Source of the DNA: Nocardia macrotermitis
Lineage (GTDB): Bacteria; Actinomycetota; Actinomycetes; Mycobacteriales; Mycobacteriaceae
Assembly (NCBI RefSeq): GCF_009604405.1
Contig: NZ_WEGK01000002.1
Coordinates: 186,001 to 250,000 of the forward strand
Length of the DNA: 64,000 nucleotides
Reading direction: 5' to 3'
The position numbers and the translations under genes are program-made. The notes under the pieces are model-generated. The model was given only the letters and a program-made list of their open reading frames with translations. It was not told the origin of the DNA and searched no databases. The first letter of the stretch is position 1; each line of letters begins with the position of its first letter. Positions 44,939-56,774 of the stretch are shown piece by piece.

Positions 44939-45303
44939 TGTCGCCGCCAGCTCTGCCTTGTCGCGTGTTCGCATCGCTGGGTCGGGGTGCTCGACGAACG
45001 GAGTTCGCAATGACGCCGCCGCTCGCTCTGGCCTGTCGGACGGTCGCGTCGCCGCGTCGGTTGCGCGATGGACGGGAGCGTCCAATGACGTCGCCGCTGG
45101 CGTTGGTCTGTCGGGCGGTCGCACGGCTGCGTTGGTTGCTCGATGAACGGGGGTTTCTGATGACGTCGCCGCTCGCTCTGGTCTGTCGCGCCGCTGGACC
45201 GGCTGCTCGACGGACGAGGCGTCCAATGATGTCGCCGCCGGCCTTGGCCGTTCGCGCGGTCGCACCGTTGCATCGGGTGCTTGACGAACAGGGGGTCCGG
45301 TGA
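44935..45303 (+). CDS. Mini-ORF 3 of the repeat array, 122 aa, five peptide repeats
   Basis: Five peptide repeats of about 25 residues with the pattern M-[MT]-[ST]-P-x-A-L-x-C-R-x-V-A-x-L-x-R, then LLDERG. No signal peptide and no known family. The stop TGA at 45301-45303 shares its last base with the tadB ATG, so ribosomes can pass from tadA through three ORFs into tadB. Alternative start at 44938 (TGATG). A real protein product is not proven. Confidence 0.45.
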   Translation: MMSPPALPCRVFASLGRGARRTEFAMTPPLALACRTVASPRRLRDGRERPMTSPLALVCRAVARLRWLLDERGFLMTSPLALVCRAAGPAARRTRRPMMSPPALAVRAVAPLHRVLDEQGVR

Positions 45304-46097
45304 TGTCGCCGCTGGCCCTGGTCTGTCTGGCGGTCGCGCTGTTCGCGGTGCCGCATTCGGCGGGTACCCGGCGTTATCGGGCGCTGTTCGGGGTGCGCGG
45401 AGATGCTCGAAAAGTGTCTTCGCACCGGCTGTTCCGGGTTGGTGCGGGTCTCGGTGTCGCAGCAGCGGCTGTGGCCGGAATCGGTGCGTTTCTGGCCGCG
45501 CTGCTGCTGGTGGCGACGGTCGGTCTGCGTCGGCGTCGGGCGCGCGAGACTCGGCGGCATCGAGCCGAATGTGTTGCGCTGCTGGAAGGTTTGGAGACCG
45601 TGATCGGCGAGCTGCGGGTCGGCACGCATCCCAGTGCGGCGGCCGCGGTCGCGGCCGAGGAGGTCGAGGGCATCGCGGCCCGCGCGTTCGCCATCGGCTC
45701 GGCCCGCAGTCGCCTCGGCGGCTCGGCCGCGGCCGGCCTGCGCACCCCCGATTCCGTCATCGCCGCCGACCTCGCCCGCATCGCCGACGCCTGGCAACTC
45801 GCCGACCACCACGGCCTGGCCCTGGCCGAACTCCTCACCGCCGCCCGCTCGGACCTCGCCGGCCGCATCCGCTTCCGCGATCGAACCACCGCCGCCCTCG
45901 CCGGTGCCCGAGCCAGCGCCGTCCTCCTGTCCACCCTCCCCCTCCTGGGCCTGGCCCTGGGCCACCTGATGCACGCCGCCCCACTACACGTCCTATTGAC
46001 CCCCGGCCCCGGCACCCTCCTCCTCCCTCTCGGCACAGCCCTCATCTGCACCGGCCTCCTCTGGGCCGACGCCATCACCTCCCAGGTACCAACGTGA
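45303..46097 (+). CDS. tadB: Pilus assembly membrane protein TadB (type II secretion F family)
   Basis: 264 aa. N-terminal and C-terminal membrane segments flank a cytoplasmic T2SF helical region (ETRRHRAECVALLEGLETVI, ELRVGTHPSAA). It forms the inner-membrane platform with TadC. The start ATG 45303 overlaps the stop of the repeat ORF; a GTG at 45300 is an alternative. The first residues, MSPLALVCLAVALFAV, match the heads of the preceding repeats. Confidence 0.85.
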   Translation: MSPLALVCLAVALFAVPHSAGTRRYRALFGVRGDARKVSSHRLFRVGAGLGVAAAAVAGIGAFLAALLLVATVGLRRRRARETRRHRAECVALLEGLETVIGELRVGTHPSAAAAVAAEEVEGIAARAFAIGSARSRLGGSAAAGLRTPDSVIAADLARIADAWQLADHHGLALAELLTAARSDLAGRIRFRDRTTAALAGARASAVLLSTLPLLGLALGHLMHAAPLHVLLTPGPGTLLLPLGTALICTGLLWADAITSQVPT

Positions 46098-46490
46098 GCC
46101 CCCACCCGAATCCCGCACATCACCGGACGATCCGGCCGCCCAGCACAACTCGCAAGGCTCGGTCCGGGCACTGCTCTGCCCTGCTCCGGCGCAGTCTTAC
46201 GGGTGTAGATCTTCGCGCTAGGTGGCGTCGGGGCGGTGCGGCGTGGCTCTCGGGGCATAGCTGTTCGGTAGCCACGAGGGGGCTGCGCTTGCGGTGTCGG
46301 GGGTGTGTCGTGAGGACGTTGCGGTGCCGGTCGGTTGGGATATCGGGCCATGACCGTGGCGGAATGCACGTGCATCGAGTGCGGCGGTGGTGTGCGTGGG
46401 CCGGGGGTGGCGGCGGTGGTGTGCGTGGTGCCGATGGGGATGAGGGGAGTTGTGTTGGGGCGCTTTCGGATACGAGTGAGGGGAGGGGTG
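46098..46490. other. 393-bp gap between tadB and tadC
   Basis: No gene is accepted here. In related genomes these two genes are usually adjacent. A frame open from 46335 runs into tadC and might be an N-terminal extension, but it lacks TadC similarity. The gap may hold a second promoter. Confidence 0.5.
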
Positions 46491-47084
46491 ATGGTTGTTG
46501 GTGGGCTGCTGTTGTTGGTGGTCGCGTTGGTTTGTGTGCCCGGGGACGCGGCGGTGATGGCGTTGCGGCGGCGGGTGGTACTCGGTGCGGCGCAACGGGT
46601 TTCGCGGCCGCGGGGGCGGGGTGGTGGGGCGGATCGGTTCGGGACGGCGTCGGCGTTCGATCTGCTGGCGGCCTGCCTGCGGGCGGGGCTGCCGGTCGCC
46701 GTCGCGGCGCGGGCGGTGGCTTCGACCGCTCCGGACGAACTCGGCGCGGCCCTGCATCGGGTGGCGGATCTGCTGGCTTTGGGTGCGGATCAGCCCGATG
46801 CGTGGCGGCGGGTGGCCGAGGAGGCCCGATCCGACGATGTCCGGGCACTGGCCCGGTTGACGGCGCGTTCGGCCCGCTCGGGCGCGTGTCTGGCGGACGC
46901 GGTGAGCGAACTGGCTGGACAGTGCCGTGCCACGGTCGAAGACGCCGCGGCGGCCCGGGCCGAACGGGCCGGGGTGCTCATCGGCGGCCCGCTGGGCTTG
47001 TGCTTCCTGCCCGCCTTCGTCTGCCTGGGCATCGTGCCGGTCGTCATCGGCCTGGCCACGCGGGTGCTCGGCGGTGGGTGGTGA
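46491..47084 (+). CDS. tadC: Pilus assembly membrane protein TadC
   Basis: 197 aa. Hydrophobic N-terminus MVVGGLLLLVVALVCVPGDA, then the T2SF core (FDLLAACLRAGLPVAVAARA) and a C-terminal segment, GPLGLCFLPAFVCLGIVPVV. The size matches remembered Rv3657c. The ATG at 46491 follows a very G-rich ribosome site; a GTG at 46488 is close. It pairs with TadB. Confidence 0.8.
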   Translation: MVVGGLLLLVVALVCVPGDAAVMALRRRVVLGAAQRVSRPRGRGGGADRFGTASAFDLLAACLRAGLPVAVAARAVASTAPDELGAALHRVADLLALGADQPDAWRRVAEEARSDDVRALARLTARSARSGACLADAVSELAGQCRATVEDAAAARAERAGVLIGGPLGLCFLPAFVCLGIVPVVIGLATRVLGGGW

Positions 47085-47147
47085 GCGGAGAACTCCGGCG
47101 CGGAACGTCCGCGCCGGTGACGGAGAAGATGACGAAAGGGGAGAACG

Positions 47148-47360
47148 GTGCTGGTAGCGGTTCGATCGGCGGTACTGGAGTTACGTGTGCGCCTGCTGCG
47201 GGCGTTGGTCGCCGAGGAGGGCATGAGTACCGCGGAATACGCGATCGGGACGATCGCGGCGGCGGCCTTCGGTGCGGTGCTCTACTCGGTGGTCACGGGC
47301 GATTCCATCGTGAACGCCCTCACGAAGATCATCGACAAAGCGCTCAACACCTCGGTGTGA
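47148..47360 (+). CDS. Flp-type pilin (DUF4244)
   Basis: 70 aa. The prepilin cleavage site is AEEG before MSTAEYAIG, with Glu at +5 and Tyr at +6, as in Flp pilins; a hydrophobic helix follows (IGTIAAAAFGAVLYSVVTG). It is the main pilus subunit candidate. The GTG at 47148 follows aaaggggag. The stop overlaps the next start (GTGA). Confidence 0.85.
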   Translation: MLVAVRSAVLELRVRLLRALVAEEGMSTAEYAIGTIAAAAFGAVLYSVVTGDSIVNALTKIIDKALNTSV

Positions 47361-47746
47361 GACATGGCCGCGCACAGCGGATACCCACGGCCGCAACGGT
47401 TTCGCGGTGCGGGCCCGGCGATCGGGGCGCGGTGACGGTGGAGGCGGCCATTGCGCTGGCCGCCCTCCTCGTCGTGGTCGTGCTGTGCCTGGGCACGCTA
47501 CTGGCGGCCGCGGCACAGGTGCGCTGTGTCGACGCCGCGCGGGAGGCGGCGCGGCTGGCGGCCCGGGGTGCGGACGCCGAGGCGAAACCGGCGGCGTTGC
47601 GCGTCGCCCCGACCGGCGCGGAGGTCTCCCTGCGCACCGAGGGGGACGAGATCATCGCCGTCGTCTCGGTGCGGGTGCCGTTGCTGCCGATGCTCAGACT
47701 GCACGCCGACGCGGTCGCGGTCCGGGAACCAGGTGAGCCCGGATGA
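47357..47746 (+). CDS. TadE-like pilus protein (Rv3655c-like)
   Basis: 129 aa. A basic leader is followed by RGAVTVEAAIALAALLVVVV, the TadE-type membrane segment with the conserved Glu. The rest is an external domain with one Cys after the membrane segment. The GTG at 47357 gives a 4-bp overlap with the pilin stop; a GTG at 47432 would start at the membrane segment. TadE-like proteins are minor pseudopilins. Confidence 0.7.
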   Translation: MRHGRAQRIPTAATVSRCGPGDRGAVTVEAAIALAALLVVVVLCLGTLLAAAAQVRCVDAAREAARLAARGADAEAKPAALRVAPTGAEVSLRTEGDEIIAVVSVRVPLLPMLRLHADAVAVREPGEPG

Positions 47747-48108
47747 CGCCCCGGCCCACCGAACGCGGCGCCGCCACCGTGACGGCCTGTCTGGCGCTGA
47801 CCGCACTGCTGGCCGCGACACTGCTGTTCGTGCAGGTCGGAGTGGTGATCATCGCGCGGCACCGGGCCCAGGCCGCGGCGGATCTCGGTGCCCTGGCCGC
47901 CGCCGGTGCGCTGGCCACCGGAACCGACGCCTGCGCCCGGGCCCGCGACCTCGGGCAGCGCATGCGGGTGCGGGTGCGGTCCTGCGTGGTCGACGGCTGG
48001 GACGTCACGGTGGTCGCCGAACTCACCGCCGCGCTGGGACCGCTCGGCACACCGGATGTCCGGGCCGTCGCGCGGGCGGGCCCGGCAAGCATTGAACAAG
48101 ACAAATGA
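47743..48108 (+). CDS. TadE-like protein of the helicase/secretion neighbourhood (Rv3654c-like)
   Basis: 121 aa. One membrane segment after ERGAATVTACLALTALLAAT, two external cysteines (DACARA and SCVVDG). The ATG overlaps the previous stop. It is the last clear gene of the tad operon. Confidence 0.8.
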   Translation: MTPRPTERGAATVTACLALTALLAATLLFVQVGVVIIARHRAQAAADLGALAAAGALATGTDACARARDLGQRMRVRVRSCVVDGWDVTVVAELTAALGPLGTPDVRAVARAGPASIEQDK

Positions 48109-48414
48109 ATACCGAGCGGTTGGTGTTCAAAGAATGTGCAAGAGTGGCGATCTGTGTTCGCCCATATGCCTTCGAGGAGCTATTTGGACAATTGAACAAT
48201 TCGGCTTCGGGGATTTACGAATTGATCGATGAAGTGTCATTGACGGCATTCGACTTCAGATTGTTCAGGGGAATTGGCAACGGTCCAGTTAACATGAACA
48301 TGTTTCACATGACCCATACCGCGGAGCCGCCGTATGTGACGCCGCCCGCAGGACGGGCATCGTCCGAGCTGTCGCTCCGAGTCGCGGTCCGGCATCGCGT
48401 CGATGACCGCCTCG
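48109..48414. other. AT-rich gap at the tad-helicase boundary
   Basis: About 300 bp, clearly lower in GC than its neighbours from 48105 to about 48320. An ORF starts in the tadE-like stop (ATGA) and begins MNTERLVFKECARVAICVRP, but it then runs antisense into the helicase gene. Short palindrome acatgaacatgt at 48293-48304. It may be foreign DNA or a decayed gene. Confidence 0.45.
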
Positions 48415-50829
48415 TCACGAAACGGGCCGGGCGTCGTCATCGTCGGGGAGTTCGGCGACCACCGCGGTCAGCAGGGCCGCGGCCCCCGCCTTGTCCAACG
48501 GCTGATTGCCGTTGCCGCACTTGGGTGACTGTACACAGGATGGACAGCCGCTCGGACACGCGCACGACTCGATCACCGCCAGCGTCGCCCGCAGCCAGGT
48601 GCGCAGCCGGTGGAAGCCGCGTTCGGCGAAGCCCGCACCACCGGGATGCCCGTCGTGCACGAAGACGGTCGGCAGTCCGGTATCGGGATGTTCGGCCGTG
48701 GACACCCCGCCGATATCCCAGCGGTCGCAGCTGGCGACCAGGGGCAGCATCCCGATCGCGGCGTGTTCGGCGGCGTGCAGCGCGCCGGGCGCCCGCTTCG
48801 GGTCGATACCGGCGCGAGCCAGCAGCGACGGGGTCACCGTGTACAGCACGGCCCGGGTGGGCAGCGTCTGCTCCGGCAGGTCCAGCTCGACGAGGTCGAG
48901 CACCTCACCGGTGGGAAGGGTGCGCAGGTAGCCGACCACCTGGCGGCTCACCCGCACCTGCGCCAGGGCCGTGGTGACCGTGCCGTGCGCGCGTTCGGCG
49001 TCGATCTCGTCGATCGCGATGGAGGTGACCGCGCGGGCGCTGGTCGTCCAGCCGGGCTGATCGGCGTGCACGAAGGCCACGCCGCCGTCGAGATCGAGTT
49101 CGTCGACGACGTAGCTCTCACCCTGATGCAGATGTACCGCGCCGGGGTGCAGCGTGGCCGGGGCCCGGCCCGCGTCGGTGGTGCCGAGCAGCCGGCCGGT
49201 CTCGGTGTCGACGATCGCCACCGTCGTGCCGATACCGCCGCGCACGTCGACCCCGTCGTGCGGATGCCGGTCCGCGGTCAGATGCCAGCGCGCCGGTCCC
49301 TTCGCTGGTTGCCGCCGCCGGATCAGGCCCTGATCGGCCAGGTCGGCGATCAGTTCGGTCGCGCCCAACTCCGTCACCTCGGCGTCGGTCAGCGGATTCT
49401 CCAGCGCCGCGCACAGCAGATGCGGGCCCAGGACGTACGGGTTGCGCGGGTCGGTGATGGTCGCCTCGATCGGGCGTCCCAGCAGCGCGTCCGGGTTCCG
49501 GACCAGGTAGGTGTCGAGCGGATCGTCCCGGGCCACCAGCATCACCAGCGAGCCCTGCGTGCGCCGCCCGGCCCGCCCGGCCTGCTGCCAGAACGACGCG
49601 ACCGTCCCGGGAAAACCCGCGACGACCACGGCGTCGAGCCCGGCGATGTCCACACCGAGCTCGAGCGCGTTCGTGGTCGCGGCCCCGAGCAGGGAGCCGT
49701 CGGCCAGCGCGGCCTCCAGATCGCGGCGGTCCTCGGCGAGATATCCGGCCCGGTAGGCGGCCACCCGGCGACCGAGTTCCGGATCGACCTCGGCGAGCAT
49801 GCGGCGGGTTTCCATGGCCACCACCTCGGCGGCCCGCCGCGACCGCACGAACGTCAGCGTGCGCGCGCCCTCGACCACCAGATCGGTCATGATCCGCGCC
49901 GCCTCGGCGGTGGCCGCCCGGCGCACCGGCGCGCCGTTCTCCCCGGTCACCGTGGTGAGCAGCGCCGGCTCCCACAGCGCCACCGTGCGCGCCCCCTGCG
50001 GCGACCCGTCCGCGGTGACGGCCTCGCACGGTGCACCGATCAGCCGCGATGCGGCCGCGGCCGGATCCGCGGTGGTGGCCGAGCACAGCACGAACACCGG
50101 ATCCGCCCCGTAATACCTGGCCAGCCGCCGCAACCGCCGCAGCACCAACGCGACGTGCGAGCCGAACACGCCGCGGTAGGCATGGCATTCGTCGACCACC
50201 ACATAGCGCAGCCGCCGCAGCACCCGCGCCCATCGCTGATGCGACCGCAGCATGCTCAGATGCAGCATGTCGGGGTTGGTGAAGATCCAGCGCCCGTTGG
50301 CCCGCACCCACTGCCGGATCTCGGTGGCGGTGTCGCCGTCGTAGGGCGCGGCGTGGATATCGCGCAGCGGCCCCTGGTGGCTGAGTTCGCCGATCGCGCG
50401 CAGCTGATCGGCACCCAGTGCCTTGGTCGGCGAGATATACAGCGCCGTCGCGCGCGGATCCTCCCGCAATGCGGTGAGTACCGGCAGTTGATAACCGAGG
50501 GATTTACCCGACGCGGTGCCGGTGCACACCACCACATGCTTTCCGGCCGCAGCCAGATCGGCGGTACGGGTTTGATGCGACCACGGCGCCTCGACACCGG
50601 AATTCCGTAACGCTTCGATCACATCCGGCGATACCCACCCCGGCCAGGCCGTGACCTGTGCCGCACGCGCCGGTAATTCGGTGACATGGGTGAGACGTTC
50701 GGAACTGTCGGGCAGTCCGATTCGGACACGATTGAGCAACGATCGCCCATAGCTCGAATCGGTTCCGGGAATCGCGGCGGTGGTGGGGTGGGCCGGTTCT
50801 AGCAAGCGAGCTCCCTGATGCGTGCGCAT
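48415..50829 (-). CDS. DEAH/DECH-box helicase with DUF1998 (MrfA/YprA type)
   Basis: 804 aa. Helicase motif I TGTASGKS, motif II DECH, motif III SATTAD, and the second RecA domain with QQAGRAGRR. The C-terminal DUF1998 domain has four cysteines (CACPSGCPSC and KCGNGN) that bind zinc. B. subtilis MrfA is a repair helicase of this family. It is on the minus strand, convergent with the tad operon, and conserved next to tad genes in mycobacteria (Rv3649). Exact start is uncertain; the ATG at 50829 is used. Confidence 0.85.
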   Translation of the reverse strand: MRTHQGARLLEPAHPTTAAIPGTDSSYGRSLLNRVRIGLPDSSERLTHVTELPARAAQVTAWPGWVSPDVIEALRNSGVEAPWSHQTRTADLAAAGKHVVVCTGTASGKSLGYQLPVLTALREDPRATALYISPTKALGADQLRAIGELSHQGPLRDIHAAPYDGDTATEIRQWVRANGRWIFTNPDMLHLSMLRSHQRWARVLRRLRYVVVDECHAYRGVFGSHVALVLRRLRRLARYYGADPVFVLCSATTADPAAAASRLIGAPCEAVTADGSPQGARTVALWEPALLTTVTGENGAPVRRAATAEAARIMTDLVVEGARTLTFVRSRRAAEVVAMETRRMLAEVDPELGRRVAAYRAGYLAEDRRDLEAALADGSLLGAATTNALELGVDIAGLDAVVVAGFPGTVASFWQQAGRAGRRTQGSLVMLVARDDPLDTYLVRNPDALLGRPIEATITDPRNPYVLGPHLLCAALENPLTDAEVTELGATELIADLADQGLIRRRQPAKGPARWHLTADRHPHDGVDVRGGIGTTVAIVDTETGRLLGTTDAGRAPATLHPGAVHLHQGESYVVDELDLDGGVAFVHADQPGWTTSARAVTSIAIDEIDAERAHGTVTTALAQVRVSRQVVGYLRTLPTGEVLDLVELDLPEQTLPTRAVLYTVTPSLLARAGIDPKRAPGALHAAEHAAIGMLPLVASCDRWDIGGVSTAEHPDTGLPTVFVHDGHPGGAGFAERGFHRLRTWLRATLAVIESCACPSGCPSCVQSPKCGNGNQPLDKAGAAALLTAVVAELPDDDDARPVS

Positions 50830-51238
50830 TGTGCGAAAGCTGTGTGCCGTGTGTGGCTCACCAGCGTTTTCACTACCGAGTAGCGATCTGCGTCACAGCC
50901 CGTTTGCCTGACTTCCAGCCGGTTATCAGCAAGCAAACCTACCTGAAGTACGGATTTGGGCATTGTGCCCCGTACCTGCGCATTCGCAAGATCATCTTTT
51001 TTGCAAATTGTCGGTAACCCGACTGTCGAATTGCTCGAAGACATGGTTCACTGGTTCCTGGTCGCAAGCTTCTGTGTTCGAGGGAACGGATCAAAGGTCC
51101 AAAACCATCAGCAGGATCGATGTTGCGAACGGTGTGCTTAGGACTTCCCGCAGGGGGAACAGGGTACAGCGGTCGGAACGGACCCGGTGGACGAACCTAC
51201 CTTGTCCGCCGTTCCGGTATGGAAAGAGAAGGAACAGA
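50830..51238. other. Promoter and leader region of cspA
   Basis: 409 bp between the divergent helicase and cspA. The part nearest cspA is probably its 5' leader. No other gene is visible. Confidence 0.5.
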
Positions 51239-51445
51239 ATGGCACAGGGAACTGTGAAGTGGTTCAACGCGGAGAAGGGGTTCGGCTTCATCGCGCCCGA
51301 GGACGGCTCCGCTGACGTCTTCGTCCACTACTCCGAGATCCAGGGTTCGGGCTTCCGCACCCTCGAGGAGAACCAGAAGGTCGAATTCGAGGTCGGCCAG
51401 GGCACCAAGGGCCCGCAGGCCACCGGCGTCCGCGCGCTCAGCTGA
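51239..51445 (+). CDS. cspA: Cold-shock protein CspA
   Basis: 68 aa. RNP1 [11 protein letters not shown] and RNP2 VFVHYSEIQ motifs are present, with the opening [18 protein letters not shown] single-stranded nucleic-acid chaperone. ATG 51239 follows agaagga. A strong terminator lies 25 bp after the stop. Same neighbours, helicase and topA, as in M. tuberculosis. Confidence 0.95.
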   Translation: MAQGTVKWFNAEKGFGFIAPEDGSADVFVHYSEIQGSGFRTLEENQKVEFEVGQGTKGPQATGVRALS

Positions 51446-51470
51446 GCACGCAGCCGAGGCAAACCGCAAG

Positions 51471-51505
51471 CTCGTCCCTCACCGCCCACGGCGGTGAGGG
51501 ACGAG
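51471..51505 (+). terminator. Terminator after cspA
   Basis: Perfect 16-bp stem (ctcgtccctcaccgcc with its complement) with loop cac. Confidence 0.85.
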
Positions 51506-51711
51506 CCGTATTCGGGGCAAGTACACTCGACCGCAAAACGGGGCTATCAACTCGCCGTACCAGAGGTGCTGCGGACCTGCCGTGCCACCGGTACGGCAGA
51601 TGAACAGGGTATAAACGTCTCTGGCAGGGGACATCGGTTCCCTCAGCTTGCCCCAGCCGCGCGCTGCGCCTCCCCGTGCCGCGCGGGTCGACAGGAAAGG
51701 TGTGTTCGCCG

Positions 51712-54654
<2,943 letters not shown>

Positions 54655-54736
54655 TAGCGCGGTCTTCTGTCGGTGTTCTGCCGTAGTGTGTCGCCAACCC
54701 GGGATGCTTCACACGGCTCGAGCGGAAGGACATCCG

Positions 54737-55261
54737 ATGACCGCACCCTTGACCGAGCACCGCGATCAGGAACGGGAAGATCTGATCGCGATGCTCGACG
54801 AACAGCGCGAGCTGTTCCGGATCACCCTGCGCGGTATCGATGACGCACAGGCGCGCGAGCGCAGCACCGTCAGCGAGTTGACGCTCGGAGGCCTGCTGCA
54901 TCACGTGATCAACTGTGAACGGCACTGGACGGGCATCGTCGTCGAACGCGACGAGAACTCGAAACTCGATGTGTCACAGTTCGATTCGGAGTACCGCATG
55001 GCTCCGGAGGAGACCGTCGAGGGGCTGCTGAAGGAGTGGGATACGGTGGCGGACAACACCGCCCGGGTGGTCCGGGAGGTGGACAGCCTCGATACCTCGA
55101 TTCCCACGCCGATCTCGCCGTGGGTTCCCGAACGTGTCTGGTGGACAGTGCGTTTCACGCTGATGCACGTTTTCCGCGAGATCACCCAGCACAGCGGCCA
55201 CGCCGACATCATCCGAGAGGCGCTGGACGGCGCGAATTCCACCTATCAGCGCGGGGCCTGA
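54737..55261 (+). CDS. DinB/DUF664-family protein
   Basis: 174 aa four-helix bundle type. His residues at LLHHVINCERHW and HVFREITQHSGHAD match the metal site of DinB-like proteins. The DUF664 group includes mycothiol- or bacillithiol-dependent transferases. It follows topA by 82 bp and has its own RBS ggaagga. Confidence 0.8.
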   Translation: MTAPLTEHRDQEREDLIAMLDEQRELFRITLRGIDDAQARERSTVSELTLGGLLHHVINCERHWTGIVVERDENSKLDVSQFDSEYRMAPEETVEGLLKEWDTVADNTARVVREVDSLDTSIPTPISPWVPERVWWTVRFTLMHVFREITQHSGHADIIREALDGANSTYQRGA

Positions 55262-55314
55262 GGGCGCGGGGTGGACCCGGAAAGGTGTCGGTGGGGGCGG
55301 CTAGGGTGTATGCC

Positions 55315-56514
55315 GTGGCGGGTGTCTTCGATCGGCTGGTCGGCCAGGATGCGGTCGAGTCGGAATTGACCGCTGCCGCGGTCGCCGCGCGCAGCGGGGT
55401 TTCGTCGTCGGCGATGACGCATTCGTGGTTGTTCACCGGGCCGCCCGGGTCCGGGAGGTCGGTCGCGGCACTGTGTTTCGCGGCCGCGTTGCAGTGCACC
55501 GGTCCGGGGGTGCCGGGGTGTGGGCAGTGTCATGCGTGCACCACCACGATGGCGGGGACGCACGGGGATGTGCGGCGGGTGATTCCCGAGGGGCTGAGTA
55601 TCGGCACCAAGGAGATGCGCGAGATCGTGCAGGTGGCGTCTCGTCGGCCCAGTACCGGGCGTTGGCAGGTGGTGCTGGTCGAGGATGCCGACAGGTTGAC
55701 CGAGGCCGCCGGGAACGTGCTGCTCAAGGTGGTCGAGGAGCCACCCGAGCGCACGGTGTTCCTGCTGTGTGCGCCGTCGGTGGATCCGGAGGACATCTCG
55801 GTGACGCTGCGTTCGCGGTGTCGGCATATGCATCTGGTGACGCCGTCGGTCGATTCGATCGCTCAGGTGCTGCGTGAGCGTGATGGGCTTGATGCCGAGA
55901 CCGCCGGGTGGGCGGCCTCGATCAGCGGTGGTCATGTGGGGCGCGCGCGTCGCCTGGCCACCGACGAAGATGCCAGGAGCCGCCGCAAGCGGGCGTTGGC
56001 GCTGGTCGCGGCGACCGCGCGGTCCGCGGTCGCCTATACCGCGGCCGATGAACTGGTGAAGTCCGCGGAGGAAGAGGCCAAGCAGGTCAGCGCGACTCGC
56101 GACGAACGCGAACGGGAGGAGTTGGCGACGGCTCTGGGCGCGGGCGGCACCGGTAAGGGCACCGCCTCGGCGACGCGTGGTTCGGCCGGTGTGCTCAAGG
56201 ATCTCGAACGTCGCCAGAAATCCCGCGCCACCCGCACCAGCCGCGATTCGCTGGACCGCGCCCTGATCGATGTCGCGGGTTTCTATCGCGACGCCCTCGC
56301 GGTCCGGATATCCGGGCCTTCGCGCTCGGTCACCCTCACCCACCCCGATCTCCGCGACGAGATCCGCGATCTGGCCGGCGAGGTCCCGCCCGAGGGGCTG
56401 CTCCGCTCGATCGAGGCTGTGCTGCATTGCCGAGAAGCGTTGGACACCAACGTCAAACCACGTTTCGCGGTGGCTGCCATGGTCGCCACCCTCATCGCCG
56501 CGCGTAGTCGCTGA
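55315..56514 (+). CDS. holB: DNA polymerase III delta' subunit
   Basis: 399 aa. AAA+ clamp-loader subunit: TGPPGSGRSV in place of Walker A (Arg instead of Lys, so not an ATPase), a zinc module with CTGPGVPGCGQCHAC, and the VEDADRLTEAAGNVLLKVVE region followed by SVTLRSRC. It loads the beta clamp with the tau and delta subunits. The GTG at 55315 begins the family N-terminus (VAGVFDRLVGQD). Confidence 0.93.
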   Translation: MAGVFDRLVGQDAVESELTAAAVAARSGVSSSAMTHSWLFTGPPGSGRSVAALCFAAALQCTGPGVPGCGQCHACTTTMAGTHGDVRRVIPEGLSIGTKEMREIVQVASRRPSTGRWQVVLVEDADRLTEAAGNVLLKVVEEPPERTVFLLCAPSVDPEDISVTLRSRCRHMHLVTPSVDSIAQVLRERDGLDAETAGWAASISGGHVGRARRLATDEDARSRRKRALALVAATARSAVAYTAADELVKSAEEEAKQVSATRDEREREELATALGAGGTGKGTASATRGSAGVLKDLERRQKSRATRTSRDSLDRALIDVAGFYRDALAVRISGPSRSVTLTHPDLRDEIRDLAGEVPPEGLLRSIEAVLHCREALDTNVKPRFAVAAMVATLIAARSR

Positions 56515-56774
56515 ATCGTCGGGTGGCGTGCTGGGGGTCCGTACCTTTCGGCTCGTCGAGGCGGGCGGCCGCTCAGGCCTGCTTGGACGGTGGGCGGGAG
56601 GGTCGCGCCTTCGAAGCCCAGCCAGACGGCGGCTCGTTGCTCGTCGCTGACGTCGGAGAGTTCGTGCGCGTCGGCGACTCGCAGGACGTCGACCGTCGGA
56701 TGGGTCGACTGTCGATCGGACCGACTGTCGGACAGATCGGTTGTCAGGCAAGGAGATTCGGCAACGCTGAACGA

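Larger units (their letters stand above)
44712..45302 (+). repeat. Array of ~75-bp repeats of the tadA-tadB junction
   Basis: Eight units start at 44712, 44786, 44861, 44935, 45010, 45085, 45160 and 45226, with spacing 74-75 bp except one unit of 66 bp; the true tadB start follows at 45303. A unit reads roughly atgatgtcgccgccagctct, then ggcttgtcgcgtgttcgcg, then a ctcgatgaacgg end. The head matches the tadB 5' end and the tail matches the tadA 3' end. The array is therefore a tandem duplication of the gene junction, with diverged copies. Confidence 0.9.

Noticed and set aside
44712..45302. CRISPR array
   Set aside because: Units are contiguous imperfect copies with no unique spacers and no cas genes.
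45281..47746. 821-codon open frame on the plus strand
   Set aside because: Overlaps tadB, tadC and the pilin in another frame; only its last part, the TadE-like gene, is real.
48105..48977. 290-codon ORF after the tad operon
   Set aside because: Beyond the first 70 codons it is antisense to the helicase; only the AT-rich start is kept as an observation.
56587..56700. Protein-like frame on the minus strand (VADAHELSDVSDEQRAAVWL)
   Set aside because: It has no start codon and runs antisense into holB; it may be a remnant, but evidence is too thin.
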